Of a DNA stretch of 64,000 nucleotides, positions 1 to 12,626 are shown in pieces. The stretch's first letter is position 1, and each line of letters starts with the position of its first letter. The notes below the pieces were generated by a model. That model worked only from the letters and a program-made list of their open reading frames with translations. It made no database searches and was not told the DNA's origin. The stretch comes from Rhizophagus irregularis (taxonomy: Eukaryota > Glomeromycota > Glomeromycetes > Glomerales > Glomeraceae): assembly GCF_026210795.1 (NCBI RefSeq), contig NC_089458.1, forward strand, positions 2,310,001 through 2,374,000, given 5' to 3'. A program made the position numbers and the translations under genes.

Positions 1-570
1 AAAGTCTATAGTTAATAACGGATAAAGTACGAAAAAAAGAATAATAAATTTAATTATTACGGGCTTAAACATGAACGACCATAATGAATAATGCATTCTG
101 CATCAACGTGTTTTGCTGCTACCTCATCCACACAACAGCTATGGTTAAATAAGAAGAAAGCTAATTAATTTGTGACCTTCCAGCAAATGAAAAAACAATT
201 ATTACTCATTACCTTCCATATGAAGTATCTGCTAGAACAAAAATTTTTTTCTTGGTTCTTTCTTTTAGAGCTGTGGCAACTTCAGTGGAGTCTGCTAATA
301 ATTCGTCAGGAAACTGTAAAGCAACCTACACATAGAAATACTTCAGAGTTTATTGAAAAGTAGAAAGTATGTTCAAAAAAGTTAGAAGTCCACCTTTTCA
401 AACCCGTTGTCCAGTAAAACTTTAACGGTTCTATCAATTTCATAAATGTCTTCTAATTGTTTGACGGAAGCAGCCAACTTCTCACTTTTCACCTCAAGAA
501 CGCGCTCTATAACAGCGCTTCCGTCGTCAACAAAACCGTTCTTTCCTTGAAGAGAGGCCATGCTGGTCAT
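1..570 (-). CDS. DPH2: Diphthamide biosynthesis protein 2 (5' part, runs off left edge)
   Basis: Dph2 pairs with Dph1 in the iron-sulfur enzyme that adds the 3-amino-3-carboxypropyl group to histidine of translation factor eEF2, the first step of diphthamide synthesis. Exons read 570-394, 325-213, 138-61 and 5-1, then the gene leaves the window. Visible blocks are [22 protein letters not shown] and HYGRSCLSP. The cysteine block is the signature of the Dph1/Dph2 family, and the LADTSYGS...CCVDEVAA wording is closer to Dph2 than to Dph1. Intron 1 starts with an unusual GTGGAC. The ATG at 570 is the first in frame. Dph1 is the main alternative. Confidence 0.85.
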
Positions 571-703
571 GATACCATATTCGACGATTAACTTTTATCA
601 GTATCAGTGTAACCACCATAAACCAATTTCATTGGATAATCAATGATATAACTATAGCTTTTGAAATAAGATCAAGTCTCCTTCTCGACATTCATTGTTT
701 ACA

Positions 704-1448
704 ATGCCTCCTAAGAAATCAGGTAAGAATCATTAATTGAAAATTTAAATATTATTAAATATGAATCTGAGAGAAAAGGATGATTATTAAAGCACAGTAA
801 AATTTACTTCGCAAATATACTTTTAATTATTGTTGTGCCGAAATAACTAAAAAATTTTACATTAGCCGACAAATCCGTTTCTAAGGAAAAATCCAAGGCG
901 TTATCAGCCAAGAAAGCTGTTTTAAAAGGAGTTCATGGAAAAATTAAAAAGAAGCCACGCACTTCCACAACTTTCCATCGTCCAAAGACTTTGCGTCTAT
1001 CGCGAAAACCCAAATATCCTCGCAAATCCCTTTCTCATACACCTCGCCTTGATCAATACAAAATTATAAAAAATCCGCTAAACACCGAATCTGCAATGAA
1101 AAAAATTGAGGACACAAACACGCTCGTTTTCATTGTTGATACTCAGGCTAATAAACGCCAAATCAAGGATGCAGTGAAAAAACTGTATGACGTTGACGCT
1201 CAAAAGATCAATACATTGATAAGGTATTAATGAGCCCTTTGTATTCAAATAAATAAATATTAATATAATTAAACGTAAAATGTCTACTTAGACCAAACGG
1301 AACCAAGAAGGCATATGTTCGCCTTACAAGTGATGTTGATGCATTGGAAGTCGCAAATAAGGTTCACCTCATTTATCAAAATTATATTTTCTTTATTTTG
1401 TCATTTGTGTACTAACTTATAATAATTTTACAGATTGGATTCATTTGA
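704..1448 (+). CDS. RPL23A: 60S ribosomal protein uL23 (L23a, yeast Rpl25)
   Basis: Ribosomal protein at the peptide exit tunnel and a docking point for nascent-chain factors. Four exons, 704-722, 866-1223, 1292-1361 and 1434-1448, join into 153 residues, the usual length. The lysine-rich N-terminus is followed by the conserved block [14 protein letters not shown], then [20 protein letters not shown] and a C-terminal VANKIGFI. Exon 1 codes only MPPKKS plus one base, and the last exon codes four residues and the stop. The start is fixed by the MPPKK N-terminus. It diverges from DPH2, with 133 bases between the two starts. Confidence 0.95.
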
Positions 1449-1904
1449 TAAGTAAAAAAGAAAAAAAATATTTATAACGGATGCTAAAAATGAGAATAAG
1501 TAATATCATATTATAAATTATATTATATCTCAGAGATACAATTGTCATTTAAATAAGAATAAATTTAAATCAATCAACTTTAAATAACACAATTAGCAAA
1601 TAAATTACGTAAAAGAAAATTTAATCGGCACTTTTTAAATGCTTCAGTTAAAACGATATATTAATTTATACTCCGGGAAAGAATTTACTAAACTTTTGAT
1701 TTTAATTGTTTTCACCACGTGACACAATATTTTTATAACATAAATACTAATAGATATCACACCAATCACAGCAAGTAAGATGGATTGATTATCGCGTGAT
1801 GTGAAATTCTTATATGGTGGGAAAACGCCAAATCGATAAATGCTATCTTAAATTTTCACAGCAAGTAGTTTATATTTCTCAGTTATTTAAATATAAAATA
1901 TATA
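1449..1904. other. Spacer between uL23 and PEX14
   Basis: AT-rich spacer holding the uL23 3' end and the PEX14 promoter. One CCACGTGA E-box-like site lies near 1717. No gene or repeat was seen. Confidence 0.5.
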
Positions 1905-3343
1905 ATGAAAGAAAGTGATGATAAATTTCAGGATGCTACTTTAGCAAACAATTCGCCTGCTGCTGGTGAAAAAGAGAATGGCCGTCAAGCTGCATTAGAC
2001 GTAGGAATTGCGACTAACAATGATACAAATATAACAAATAGTGATAAAGTTGATAAAGTTCGCGAACTATTGGGTCAAAGAATGACTCCGGAAGAAAGGG
2101 AGAGAAAAAAGAAAGAATTAATTGAAAAACAAAAGGAAGCTCGTCAACGAGCTGGGCGAACTGAAGAAGTACAGTTAAATGGGGAAAATACTAATGTTAC
2201 AGATACTAATGCTACTAATGCTATTCAGCCTACACAGCCAAGGGAGAACTTAATACTTCCAGCAATAAAATTTTTATCTAGCCCGCAAGTCCGTAATGCG
2301 AATGAAGACAAAAAAGTTAAATTCTTGTTAAGTAAAGGCTTAACGCAAGCAGAAATTGATATTGCTAAAAATAGAGTAGATAAAGAGGTATTACATATTA
2401 TACCTTTTTTTTGCGAAGTGACATTTTGGCGATTTTATAAGAGGAATTCATCTTCAAATAATTTTTATTTGCAAAACGGAACTTTTTTTAAAAAAATATC
2501 AGCAATCGGTAACTCCTCCAGTTGTCAACCCACGGATGATGGGTTCTGAAACAATAACACAACCGCCAACTGACCCAACTGACCCGCCACCTGTTCCACC
2601 ACGCACGTATCAAATGACGGCGACAAGAACTCCATTATGGAGACAACTGATAGTAGTCTTACTGGTTACAGGCGCTTTTAGTGCCGCGATGATCGCGGTA
2701 ATCAAGGTAAAGGAAATTGTGCTTTCATTATATTATACTTATATGCTAATTTTATTCTTAATTTAAGAAATTCCTTGGTCCTGCAGTTACGGCCATTATT
2801 TTTGCCAAGCAACAATTATTTTCCCATCAACTTAATCTTTTCAGAATGTTTAACGAAAGTCTTTCGACAATTTTGTCTTTACGTAAATCAACTTCACCTA
2901 GTAAACCTCTTGAGAGAAATAACGTTAATGAAGATGATGAATCGCTCACACCATATGAAATAGATGAAATTTCTACTCCACCTACTTTACTTGCTCCTCT
3001 TGCCACTGATCTATCTGAATTAACTGAAAAATTAAGTATACATCAACAAAATTTAGCAAAATATGATACAATGCCAGATCTACAACTTTCTTTGACATCT
3101 TTAGCAACGTATCTTTCTTCGAGTATTTATTCATTTTCTTCTTGGTCATCTTCAAATGATCGTGATTCTTCTGTTTCACAAGTTCGAAGTGAAATTCGTA
3201 GTTTGAAGGGATTGTTAATTAACCGTAGAAATTTTCCAAAAATTCCTCCCGTGCCATCGTATTCAACTCAATCGCAACAATCTTCATCTCGGTCTCAACA
3301 ACCTCAGCAACAGGTAGATACATTAAATGAAGACGTAGAATAA
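1905..3343 (+). CDS. PEX14: Peroxisomal membrane docking protein Pex14
   Basis: Pex14 sits in the peroxisome membrane and docks the import receptors Pex5 and Pex7. Three exons, 1905-2387, 2503-2706 and 2768-3343, give 420 residues. The N-terminal domain that binds WxxxF motifs is at about residues 115-160 (RENLILPAIKFL, then KVKFLLSKGLTQAEI). A Pro-rich stretch with PPPVPPRTYQ follows, and a hydrophobic segment (LIVVLLVTGAFSAAMIAVI) lies near 210-230. The C-terminal half is Ser/Gln-rich, as in fungal Pex14. Introns are 115 and 61 bases, both GT-AG. Confidence 0.9.
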
Positions 3344-3663
3344 ACATCATGGATCTTGGAAATAAGATTAATATGAACGTCATTGTAATATATATAAACT
3401 TTGGAAAAACTCCGCTTGTCACTACTATGTATTTATTTTACATAATTTTTTGTAATTTATACTTAAATTGTATAGTTATCTTAAATATTAAAGCATATGA
3501 TAGACATTTCCCAAATAAAACAAATACTAAGATTTTTGAACAATTCAGAATTATAAATTTAAGCAGATATTAATTATCATGTAATATTCAATAGCGAAAG
3601 TTAATAAAGTTTATTGATACCACTGATGCGATTGTATGTAACAAAATAATGGATAATTTGAAA
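3344..3663. other. Spacer between the convergent PEX14 and Rab escort genes
   Basis: The 3' ends of two convergent genes share this AT-rich stretch. Several AATAAA-like hexamers occur. Nothing else was seen. Confidence 0.4.
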
Positions 3664-6056
3664 TTATAAATCATCATCATCAGGGTCCGGCACGGCAGGT
3701 AAAAATTCCTCATTTGGACACATCTTTTCAAAAAGTTGCTTTGCTTGAATTGTTGCCGTTTCGAAATCCAACGATGAATCAGAATCGTTAGTAACAATTA
3801 TATTATCGGGTAGTAGGGAAGAAAGCGTAGCATCACGAAATTTATGCCGGTAAAATAAAGCAAACAAAGGAGATGATAACGAAGCATCTGAAGAGATATG
3901 AAATACCAAGTCAATACAATAACTAGGATTTTGAAGCTTGAATAATTAACTTACCATCATTTGAAATATTAACTAATTTCTCTAATGCCTTGTACAAATC
4001 TTCTTTGGCACTTTTTCCAGAAGCTTTTGTGGACATGTACAAAACATCTATAAAATGAAAGAAATATAAGATGATTAATAACCTCGTAGTGTCAAATAAA
4101 ATATTAAATACTTTATAGTTGCATTAACTAACATTTATCTTCGGGACAAGATCGTGTCCCCTCTGAAAACTGGAGAACTCTTATCGGATATTCATTACCC
4201 ACGGAATCTGGTGGAAATATGGTGAGAGAAGCATCACCTTCCTCGTGAATATATCGATCTATGATCACAATCGCACGAGAAATTTGCTCACTAGTATGTT
4301 TGTTTATTGATTAATCCTTTAAAATTGATTAAATATGAAAATTTATATATTTGTGACGCACCATTCTTCATTTTCCTGTAATAACTTTTCAGGTATGTAA
4401 TCAATAGATGTAATTAAGTATGTGGAAGAAAGTTGTTGGCCATTCACATCAATAAGTCCAGTGAAATTATTTGAACTCTTGTCAATTAAGAGATGCTTTA
4501 TGGAATGATTTAACATATATATTCCACCAAATACAGCTGAAATCCTATATATTATAGAAGAATTTAAACATTGTCCAAAAATTCAAGTCACGTAATAAAA
4601 AAAACATATGTAAATTAATAACATTGCATACCTACAGAAGCCTTGGGAAATTTCACTCCCAGCACCATATAAGGCTACCAAAAAAGCAGCATTACCATAA
4701 CGGCCAAGAGATTTTAAATATCTTTGTGTATATGTCAAGCCTTGTATAGTATTTACTTTATATTATAGAAATACAATGATATAAAAATCTTATGTAATAG
4801 TTTATGAGGTATAAACTAATTTAAATACAAACCATCATTTGCTTTTGTTTGAATTAAAGTGATCGCGTATAAAACTGCTGATAACAATTTGCCATCAATT
4901 TGGAATTTTTCTTTGAGAAATTTTTCATAAGGTTTTTCTTCATAACCTATTGATAATTGTAATTATCAAAACTTACTCATCGACATAATAAAGATTTGAA
5001 AGAATAATTATAATACCTTCAAACGTTTCTGGAGAATTAGTAAAATCTAAAGCAAATGTTAAAAATCTCATCAATTTTCTTTTGTCAATCAAAGTTACTG
5101 TTTGACTTGTAAATACATCTTCCTTTGAACATGGGACCTATAATTGTTAACAAAATAGGTAAATACTTCGTGATATCAGTTGAGTTTGTAATTTAAATTA
5201 ATGTTAATAAACCTTATCAAAAGTATCTTGATCAGAATATATGTAAGTCTTATCCAAAGCTTTAAATTCCAAATATCTACCCACACCGGAACTTATTAAT
5301 AATTCGATTAATTCACCACGACAAGGCATTATTTTTGGCGCTATATCCAAATTATATTGCTTTGATTCTTTGAGTAATTTTGCCAGAGTTTCCCTTTCGA
5401 AATTAGACAGACTTGTCGAAACATGACGTATTGTTTCTTCTGATGTATCTTGTTCATCTTTATGAAGATATTCTTCATTTTCTTCGGTACTATTTGTCTG
5501 CTTTAAAATACCGTATATCTCATATTCAATTGTTGAATAGGCTTGACGGCGAGCCTTGGAAAAATTGATTGGTAAAGCTTTCTTTCCTTCGAAATCTGTT
5601 GATAATAATGATATTCTTATAATTTATTCCTGATTCAATTTAAAGGATATGAAGTTTGAAATTAATTTTACTTTCTTGGCTGTTTCCGCTCGATTCCTCT
5701 ACATGACCTATATATTAGAACCAATTTCTCAAATTATTAACAAAAAATTTACATATAAAAGTCTCTTACAAATTGTCACTAAATAATATGGGCAACCTTG
5801 TAAAAGCTGAGCCCAATCTAACAATTCTTGGAAATTAAACGAAGTCCAGCTGCCTCCATAATATTCATTTGTATCCATATGCAACACAGATTTACCGATT
5901 CTCGCTAAAGCCCTGTTACGTTTATTTAATTTCACGTTAAGTCGCTACAAAATACTATAATAGTCAAGGAAATTCATACCCTGCAAGGATTGATTCGACA
6001 AAACCAGTACCAAGTATAATAACATCATATTCTGTTACTTCCAATTGCTGAGGCAT
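3664..6056 (-). CDS. Rab escort protein (REP/Mrs6 family), with a 2-base frameshift
   Basis: Rab escort protein presents new Rab GTPases to geranylgeranyl transferase II and delivers them to membranes. Eleven exons: 6056-5980, 5912-5797, 5707-5672, 5595-5213, 5139-5017, 4946-4833, 4740-4632, 4544-4362, 4290-4133, 4047-3955 and 3887-3664. Seen are the dinucleotide-binding start YDVIILGTGFVESILAG, then NEYYGGSWTSF, GLTYTQRYLKSLGRYGNAAF and YGAGSEISQGFC. The YYGGSWTSF form fits REP better than Rab GDI. All exons join in frame except exon 5, where the frame shifts by two bases at about 5099-5102, inside a TGTG run. Removing the shift would leave 537 residues. An assembly error is as likely as a real mutation. 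Confidence 0.87.
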
Positions 6057-6266
6057 TTTGGTTTTGTAAATTTTGGTGCAAAGAAATTTTTATTCACGTT
6101 ACAAAATAGGGAAGTCGGTTCCGACTTGCTGGATCTAAATTAAAAATTAAGGTTGGTTTGTGTATTTGCGTTTTTGTGCATAATGCAAAACATTTTTTTT
6201 TTTGTCCAAACTTAAATTTAGTTGACTTTTACTAGCGTGGGATAGTAAAATTTTCTTAACAAAAAA

Positions 6267-7262
<996 letters not shown>

Positions 7263-7457
7263 TAAATAGAATAGCTAATTATAAAATTATTAGACATTAG
7301 ATATATAGAATATATGTAAGTAGATATAAGAATCGCGTGAATTCGCGCGTTTTTACTTTCTAAAAAAATTTCTAATAGATTATAATATCACAATATATAC
7401 ATTAATTTATTACTTTCACAGAATTACTTTCATCTTTCTTATTTGTACTTATGTCTT

Positions 7458-8664
7458 CTAATTTTTTAACTTATTTGATTTCTTCCTTTTCCTTTTCCTC
7501 TTTTTCTTGTTTAGCTGATTATTATTATCTATTGAAGATTTTTCATTATTATTCTCTTGTGGTTGACTCTGAGAATCATCGTTATTTTCATAATCATCGT
7601 ATTTTCGCTTTTTACTTGTCGGTTCCTGATTCGTATCTCAATTATTAATCAAGAATTGTAAACAATCCAAGAAAAAAAGTTAAATTAAACGTACATTTGT
7701 TAGACTGATCTTTCCCATTTCACTATTCTTTTTATTTTGAGGTAAAACCTTCATTTTTTTTTTCTTACAACTCAACGGATTAGGTTCTTTCGGTCCTTTA
7801 CGTTTCTTTTTTGGTTTTTCAGTATCTACTTGAATATCAGAATTAGCTTTCGCTAAAAAAGATAATTCCTCAACTGATGCATGGGTTTTCACATTTTCGA
7901 TCTAATCAAAATGCACAATTTTCAATTAAAATTACGAACATTGATTTTTATATCATTTAGAAATACCTTTTTTGATTTTTGCAATGTGGCATAAGAAGGA
8001 GGTTCAAGGATTAATACAGTTCGATTTATGTATAATAGTGGAATGCCAGGAATAGCGCGAAATCGTTTACGAAGCGATTCATTTTGCGTGGCTACGCAAT
8101 AATTATGAGGATTATCGGGCCCTTATAAATTCATTAAATATTATTATTTATAATTTAGTGTTTATTTAGTATCATGTTAAATTGAATATTACCTATAATT
8201 GACAATATACATTCAGCACTTGAGACTGGTTTGTGTCTATGTATACATCCTCGTAGCTCGAATCTTTTTAATGCGTTTTCCGTGCCAAATTCATCTTTGC
8301 TTTGATCTTTCACTTCAGCTAATGTACAAGAAGTATATACTATCATCATAAAAGAACATTACGATAATAAGTTTATTTAAAGAAAATCAATTAACAATTT
8401 AACATAAATTAAAAGCATACATTGCTTTGTATTGCCTAGCATTACTGTACAGAGTTGCTTAGAAATATCCATCTTATATCGTAAGGCAGTTCGCATAAAA
8501 TTGCTGTCCACTTTAACACAAAGTATCGTTATCAATAAAATTGAAAATTATTTTAAAATTTTATAATTATCCCAACCTAGTATTTGATAAGGTTCTCTAA
8601 AACCAAACGATATAGAATAAAGTGCCATAAGTCGTTTATATTGTTTCGTTCTTTTCTGTCGCAT
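7458..8664 (-). CDS. UTP23: rRNA-processing protein Utp23 (PIN-like)
   Basis: Utp23 is a nucleolar protein of the 90S pre-ribosome that helps release snR30 during 18S rRNA maturation. Six exons, 8664-8577, 8510-8421, 8339-8193, 8121-7967, 7901-7695 and 7625-7458, give 284 residues. Seen are the start MRQKRTKQYKRLMALYS, then FGFREPYQILVDSNF, SAECILSIIG, NPHNYCVATQNESLR, and IPGIPLLYINRTVLILEPPS of the PIN fold. The tail is Lys/Arg/Asn-rich with several basic clusters (KPKKKRKGPKEP, KKKRKRKRKK), as expected for a nucleolar protein. The 3' splice site of the last exon was chosen by reading frame. Confidence 0.9.
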
Positions 8665-8796
8665 TTTTATTATAAATTATAAAATTTTGAAATTTACGAC
8701 TTGCAAGAGTGATAAAAAATTTATGGGTACACAAACATCAACAAATATGGTAATGTAAACTGAGATAGACAAATAGTCAAATACCGATTTATAAGT

Positions 8797-9565
8797 TTGT
8801 CTTCGATGGATTTCGATAATGATTCCGACGAACAACATATTTACAACATTGACAAAGGAAAAGGAAAAGAAGTCGAAACGCCAGAACCTGTAGAGGAGGA
8901 AAACATTTTACCCGAATCTGTTGAAGACACAGAATCTAGCGAAGAAGAAGAATCGACGGTCATATCACCTTCTAGGAGAGAAGAAGAGTTTATACGAAAA
9001 GATCGTTCTTTACTAGATTTTCTTCGAATATTAGACGGCTTTGAACCTCTCGTAAGGAAATTGTCTAGTTTAGAGCTTCTGGAATCTCTTTAATCTCAGT
9101 TTTTTAATTTATATTGTTAAAAGATTCCTGACCACGTATCAGAATACTATCTCTCCAGATCCGGAGCCTCCTGTGATGATATTCGAGTGTTAGTCTATTT
9201 TGTTATAAATCTATAAATAATATTATCTTTTTTTTATATAAGAATTTTTTTTTTCTTTTTTTTAATTTAATCTCTGCATTAAAAATTATTCAAAGAATGC
9301 GTCTCATGTCCTTAGCCGCCCAAAAATTTGTTGCTGACATTGCAACCGATGCCTTCCAATATTGTAAAATTCGACAACAAAGTAAAAAGAATCTTGGAAA
9401 GGTATTTGATATAGAATTTTTAAGTTTATTCAAAAGGAATTTAAAAATAAATTGCTTTGAATTTTATAGCAACGTAACAAGACAGTCCTTAACCTAGAGG
9501 ATCTTGCTGCTGCACTTTCAGAATATGGTATAAATGTCAAGAAGCCTGATTATTACCGTGCTTAA
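8797..9565 (+). CDS. TAF10: TFIID/SAGA subunit TAF10
   Basis: TAF10 is a histone-fold protein shared by TFIID and SAGA. Four exons, 8797-9051, 9124-9188, 9296-9401 and 9470-9565, give 173 residues. The first 70 residues are acidic and variable. Then come SLLDFLRILDGFEPL, IPDHVSEYYLSRSG, MSLAAQKFVADIATDAFQYC and the near-invariant end LSEYGINVKKPDYY. The gene diverges from UTP23, with 132 bases between starts. Met-1 at 8797 and Met-4 at 8806 are both possible starts. Confidence 0.95.
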
Positions 9566-10547
9566 GTCATCTATCAAAAACATTAATTTTTATAATAGTA
9601 CACTCGAATTTTTACAATATAATAAGTGTATTTAAAAAATTTTGAAAGTTGTTAAAGCCTGTGAGATTTAATCTCAGTAACATATAACAATAAATTGGGT
9701 GCTGAAAAGCTTGTAGTTAAGAAAGTTATTATTGGTTTTATATACTTGCAAATTTAAAGTGAGGGTTTTGTTTTATAAGTTCATCTAAAATTTGAAGTAA
9801 TACTTGGGACAATTTATTTAAGGTTAAAAGGAATTAATTGTGAAAAATAAACTATCTAAACTTGTTAGTTTGGCTATCAGTATTCAATTTAGATTTAAAC
9901 TGAATTTCAACCATTTATTTGTAACTGTAAATTATAATTTTATTGAATATTCAAATGGATTATGGATTTAAATCCTATTTTCAAGAATTATTATATTTAA
10001 TTATAATACTTTTTTGCCAACTTATCTACCTGATTGTTATATACATATCATTAATAGCATATATGATGATTTTCTTGAAAAAGTTTATATTCAGTTATTC
10101 ACATATAATATTTTTTTTTTATAATAAATCTGAAATCTTTATAATTTGAATATATTTAATAAATAATGGCAATATTGAATATAAATAAAATAATTGGTAT
10201 CATGATTTTATAAAATATTAGATATATTAAATATTATAACAAATCCAATATAATATTTATTATTCTTTTATTATTAGCTAACATAAGAAAGATTAACATT
10301 TAAAATAATAAAAATAATTAGCCAAATAAAAAGTATTTACTAATTCCATTAGTATTTATATTTGTATAATAAATATATAGTTTAATTTGAAAAGTATAAT
10401 TAAAGATAAATAAAAAAGTAAAATAACTTTACTTTATAAAAAAATAAAAAAAAAAGGATTATTGTTTTTTAATAAAATTTGGTTGAATAAATTATAAATA
10501 TAATTATAATATATTTAAACCAAAAATAAAAAATATATTTTATATTA
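9566..10547. other. AT-rich spacer
   Basis: TAF10 3' flank grading into AT-rich DNA with short A and T runs. The short open frame at 9943-10149 is AT-only low complexity. No gene or defined repeat was seen. Confidence 0.4.
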
Positions 10548-10813
10548 GAAAATTTCTAAGTTTACACGGGGTGTTTGTACACAGGTCATATAAATATAAT
10601 TTTTAATAGACTAATTTTTTGTTTTTTAATTTGAAATTGAATGCTACCGACATTATACTCTTTGACTTTTTATTCTTATTATATTACAGATAAATATATG
10701 TATTTTCACCTGCTCTGCAAGTTTACTTAAGGCATTAAAGAAGGTTTTGAATGCCGTTTTTAATCTACTAATATGACCGTGTTTAAACACCCTGTGTACA
10801 AATAGAAATTGCC
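10548..10813. mobile_element. MITE, family A copy 1 (Mutator-like)
   Basis: 266-bp element with imperfect terminal inverted repeats of about 30 bp. The left end has TTTACACGGGGTGTTT; the reverse of the right end has TTGTACACAGGGTGTTT. It is flanked by the 9-bp direct repeat TTTATATTA at 10539-10547 and 10814-10822. The interior shares GCAAGTTTACTTAA and a TTTTGAATGCC stretch with copy 2 at 57617. Nine-base duplications point to the Mutator superfamily. It has no coding capacity. Confidence 0.85.
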
Positions 10814-10822
10814 TTTATATTA

Positions 10823-11151
10823 TATATATAATTATTTTTTAATTAACAATTTCTATTTATATATAGATATTTAAATACAAATTTTCAAAAAAATAGATTT
10901 TTTATACTGATTATTAAGCAGAATTAATTTAACAAATAAAAAAAAAAGAATTTGTTAAATAAATTAAAATTGATATTTAAATTAACTTTTAATACTTTAA
11001 GTAAACTTGCAAAATAAATAAAAATAATTTTTTTTTATTATACTAAAAAAAAAGCAATAAAAAGAAACAAATCTCTAAAAAAAACCTAATTACCTAAATA
11101 ATAGAAAAATACCTTATTTGACAAAATGCAATAGTAAATATATCTCATAAG
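10823..11151. other. AT-rich spacer
   Basis: Low-complexity AT-rich DNA between a MITE and a retrocopy. Nothing coding was seen. Confidence 0.4.
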
Positions 11152-11166
11152 ATATAATATATATTA

Positions 11167-11185
11167 TTTTTTTTTTTTTTTTTTT
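11167..11185. repeat. Oligo-T run, 19 bases
   Basis: Homopolymer that reads as an A tail on the strand of the retrocopy at 11168-12089. Confidence 0.8.
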
Positions 11186-12089
11186 AATGATTTATATATG
11201 CTTTATTGATATGTAGTTTATATACCATACAAACAAATTATCATAAGCTATATTCACCCAGTAGGATGCAATCATCAAAATATAGATAAGAATAAATATA
11301 GAATAAAAAATAATTAGTGTTGTATCTATTGATTATAAAAATAATTAATATTATGTCTATTGATTATATTATAGAAATTATACTGTTGCTAAATCAATTA
11401 TAACATTATTAACAACATTTTTTGTCTTTTTATAAGCCCAACTAAACCACCAGTTATTATTACTAATTAATAAACACATTTGATCTTGAGCTTTTTTTCC
11501 CATTCTATAGCATTTTGATAATATGAGATTTTCATTTTTTAAGTTTTCAAGCTGTACTGAATCCAATTCTAATGATGTATCACCAAACTCTACCATTTAA
11601 TTTTCCTGTAAATTTGTTATATTATTCTTCTTTGATTGTTGTTTATTCTGTTTTAATTGCTTGATCTGTTGATGAACGGATTTAAAATAATGATCCATAT
11701 TTTCAGATTCATTTAATTTGTCTTTTTTTCCAATATTTTTAGCCTTTTCCCATGCATTAGTAGCATTACATCTAGGCAACCAAATTAGTTCCTTAAAGTG
11801 CATGATAAAGGAATTCAAAAGTGAAGCCAAAAATAAAATGTTTTTTGACTCTGAGAATCCAAATATTTGTTTTGATATTTTGGAAAAATTAGTGTCAATC
11901 TTAGCTTCCAAGGCCAGTGAGCAAAAATCAAAAAATTTTTTATCATCATGTTGTGTTCCTAGTATCTGGTTTAATTTCTTGTTTATAATATTAGGTGTAT
12001 CCTCTGTTGTATTACTTCATTTATGAATTATGGAAATCATATCATTTTGCATTTTGCTTTTGATTATAGGCCATAAGTTCTTATTGGCC
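11168..12089 (-). pseudogene. Retroposed, decayed copy of an unknown gene
   Basis: On the minus strand an intronless reading frame starts near 12088 (MANKNLWPIIKSKM) and continues through KKFFDFCSLALEAKIDT, IWLPRCNATNAWEKAKNIG and VEFGDTSLELDSVQ to about 11378. At least two in-frame stops break it. Its 3' side ends in an oligo-A run, seen as 19 T at 11167-11185 on the plus strand. The 16-bp sequence ATATAATATATATTAT lies at both ends (11152-11167 and 12090-12105). No introns, an A tail and a long target duplication indicate reverse-transcribed origin. The source protein was not recognised. The direct repeat is low-complexity, so chance is not excluded. Confidence 0.6.
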
Positions 12090-12187
12090 ATATAATATAT
12101 ATTATATATTTCTTTTAAATTATATTTATTAAAAATTTTTTTTATATAATTTTTTAATGCTAAAAAATTATTTAAATTACAAAAATA

Positions 12188-12617
12188 GGGTATTACTAAA
12201 TATCACCAGTGGTGATCATTACCACACCACTTAATTCTGGCTGAAAATTATAATTTTGGCCAGAGTTAAAAAACACATCATAATTTTTTTTTAAAAAATT
12301 TCAATTTAAATAATAAATGTATAAAATAAACCTGAGTAGATACTAATCACACTAAAATTTTGAAAATTTGACTAAAAAATCTTTTTTAAAACAAAAAATT
12401 GTATTTTACTTATAAAATCAAACTTTCCTATTTTTCTCAAAAACTATCTAAACAACAGCCTTTATAATTTAAGACAAACTTGTTCTACCCATAAATTTAC
12501 ATATAATAATGATATTTATATTATAATTAGAATAATGTCACAGTCAAAAATTTTTGAAAATTCAAAAAATATTTTACATGTGATAACGATCACCACTGGT
12601 GATATTTAGCAATACCC
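12188..12617. mobile_element. MITE, family B copy 1 (Mutator-like, complete)
   Basis: 430-bp element with terminal inverted repeats of about 30 bp. The left end starts GGGTATTACTAAATATCACC, and the right end reversed starts GGGTATTGCTAAATATCACC. Each arm has an inner palindrome, CACCAGTGGTG or its partner. The 9-bp duplication ACAAAAATA lies at 12179-12187 and 12618-12626. Related pieces occur at about 24244 and 62900-63212. It has no coding capacity. Confidence 0.88.
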
Positions 12618-12626
12618 ACAAAAATA

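Noticed and set aside
723-865. C/D snoRNA in the first intron of uL23
   Set aside because: GATGATT and CTGA words are present but in the wrong order and without a terminal stem.
5640-5671. ATATCCTTT inside the third Rab escort intron as a further U12 site
   Set aside because: The frame also allows it, but there is no TCCTTAAC-like branch site and a normal GTAAAATT start lies just upstream.
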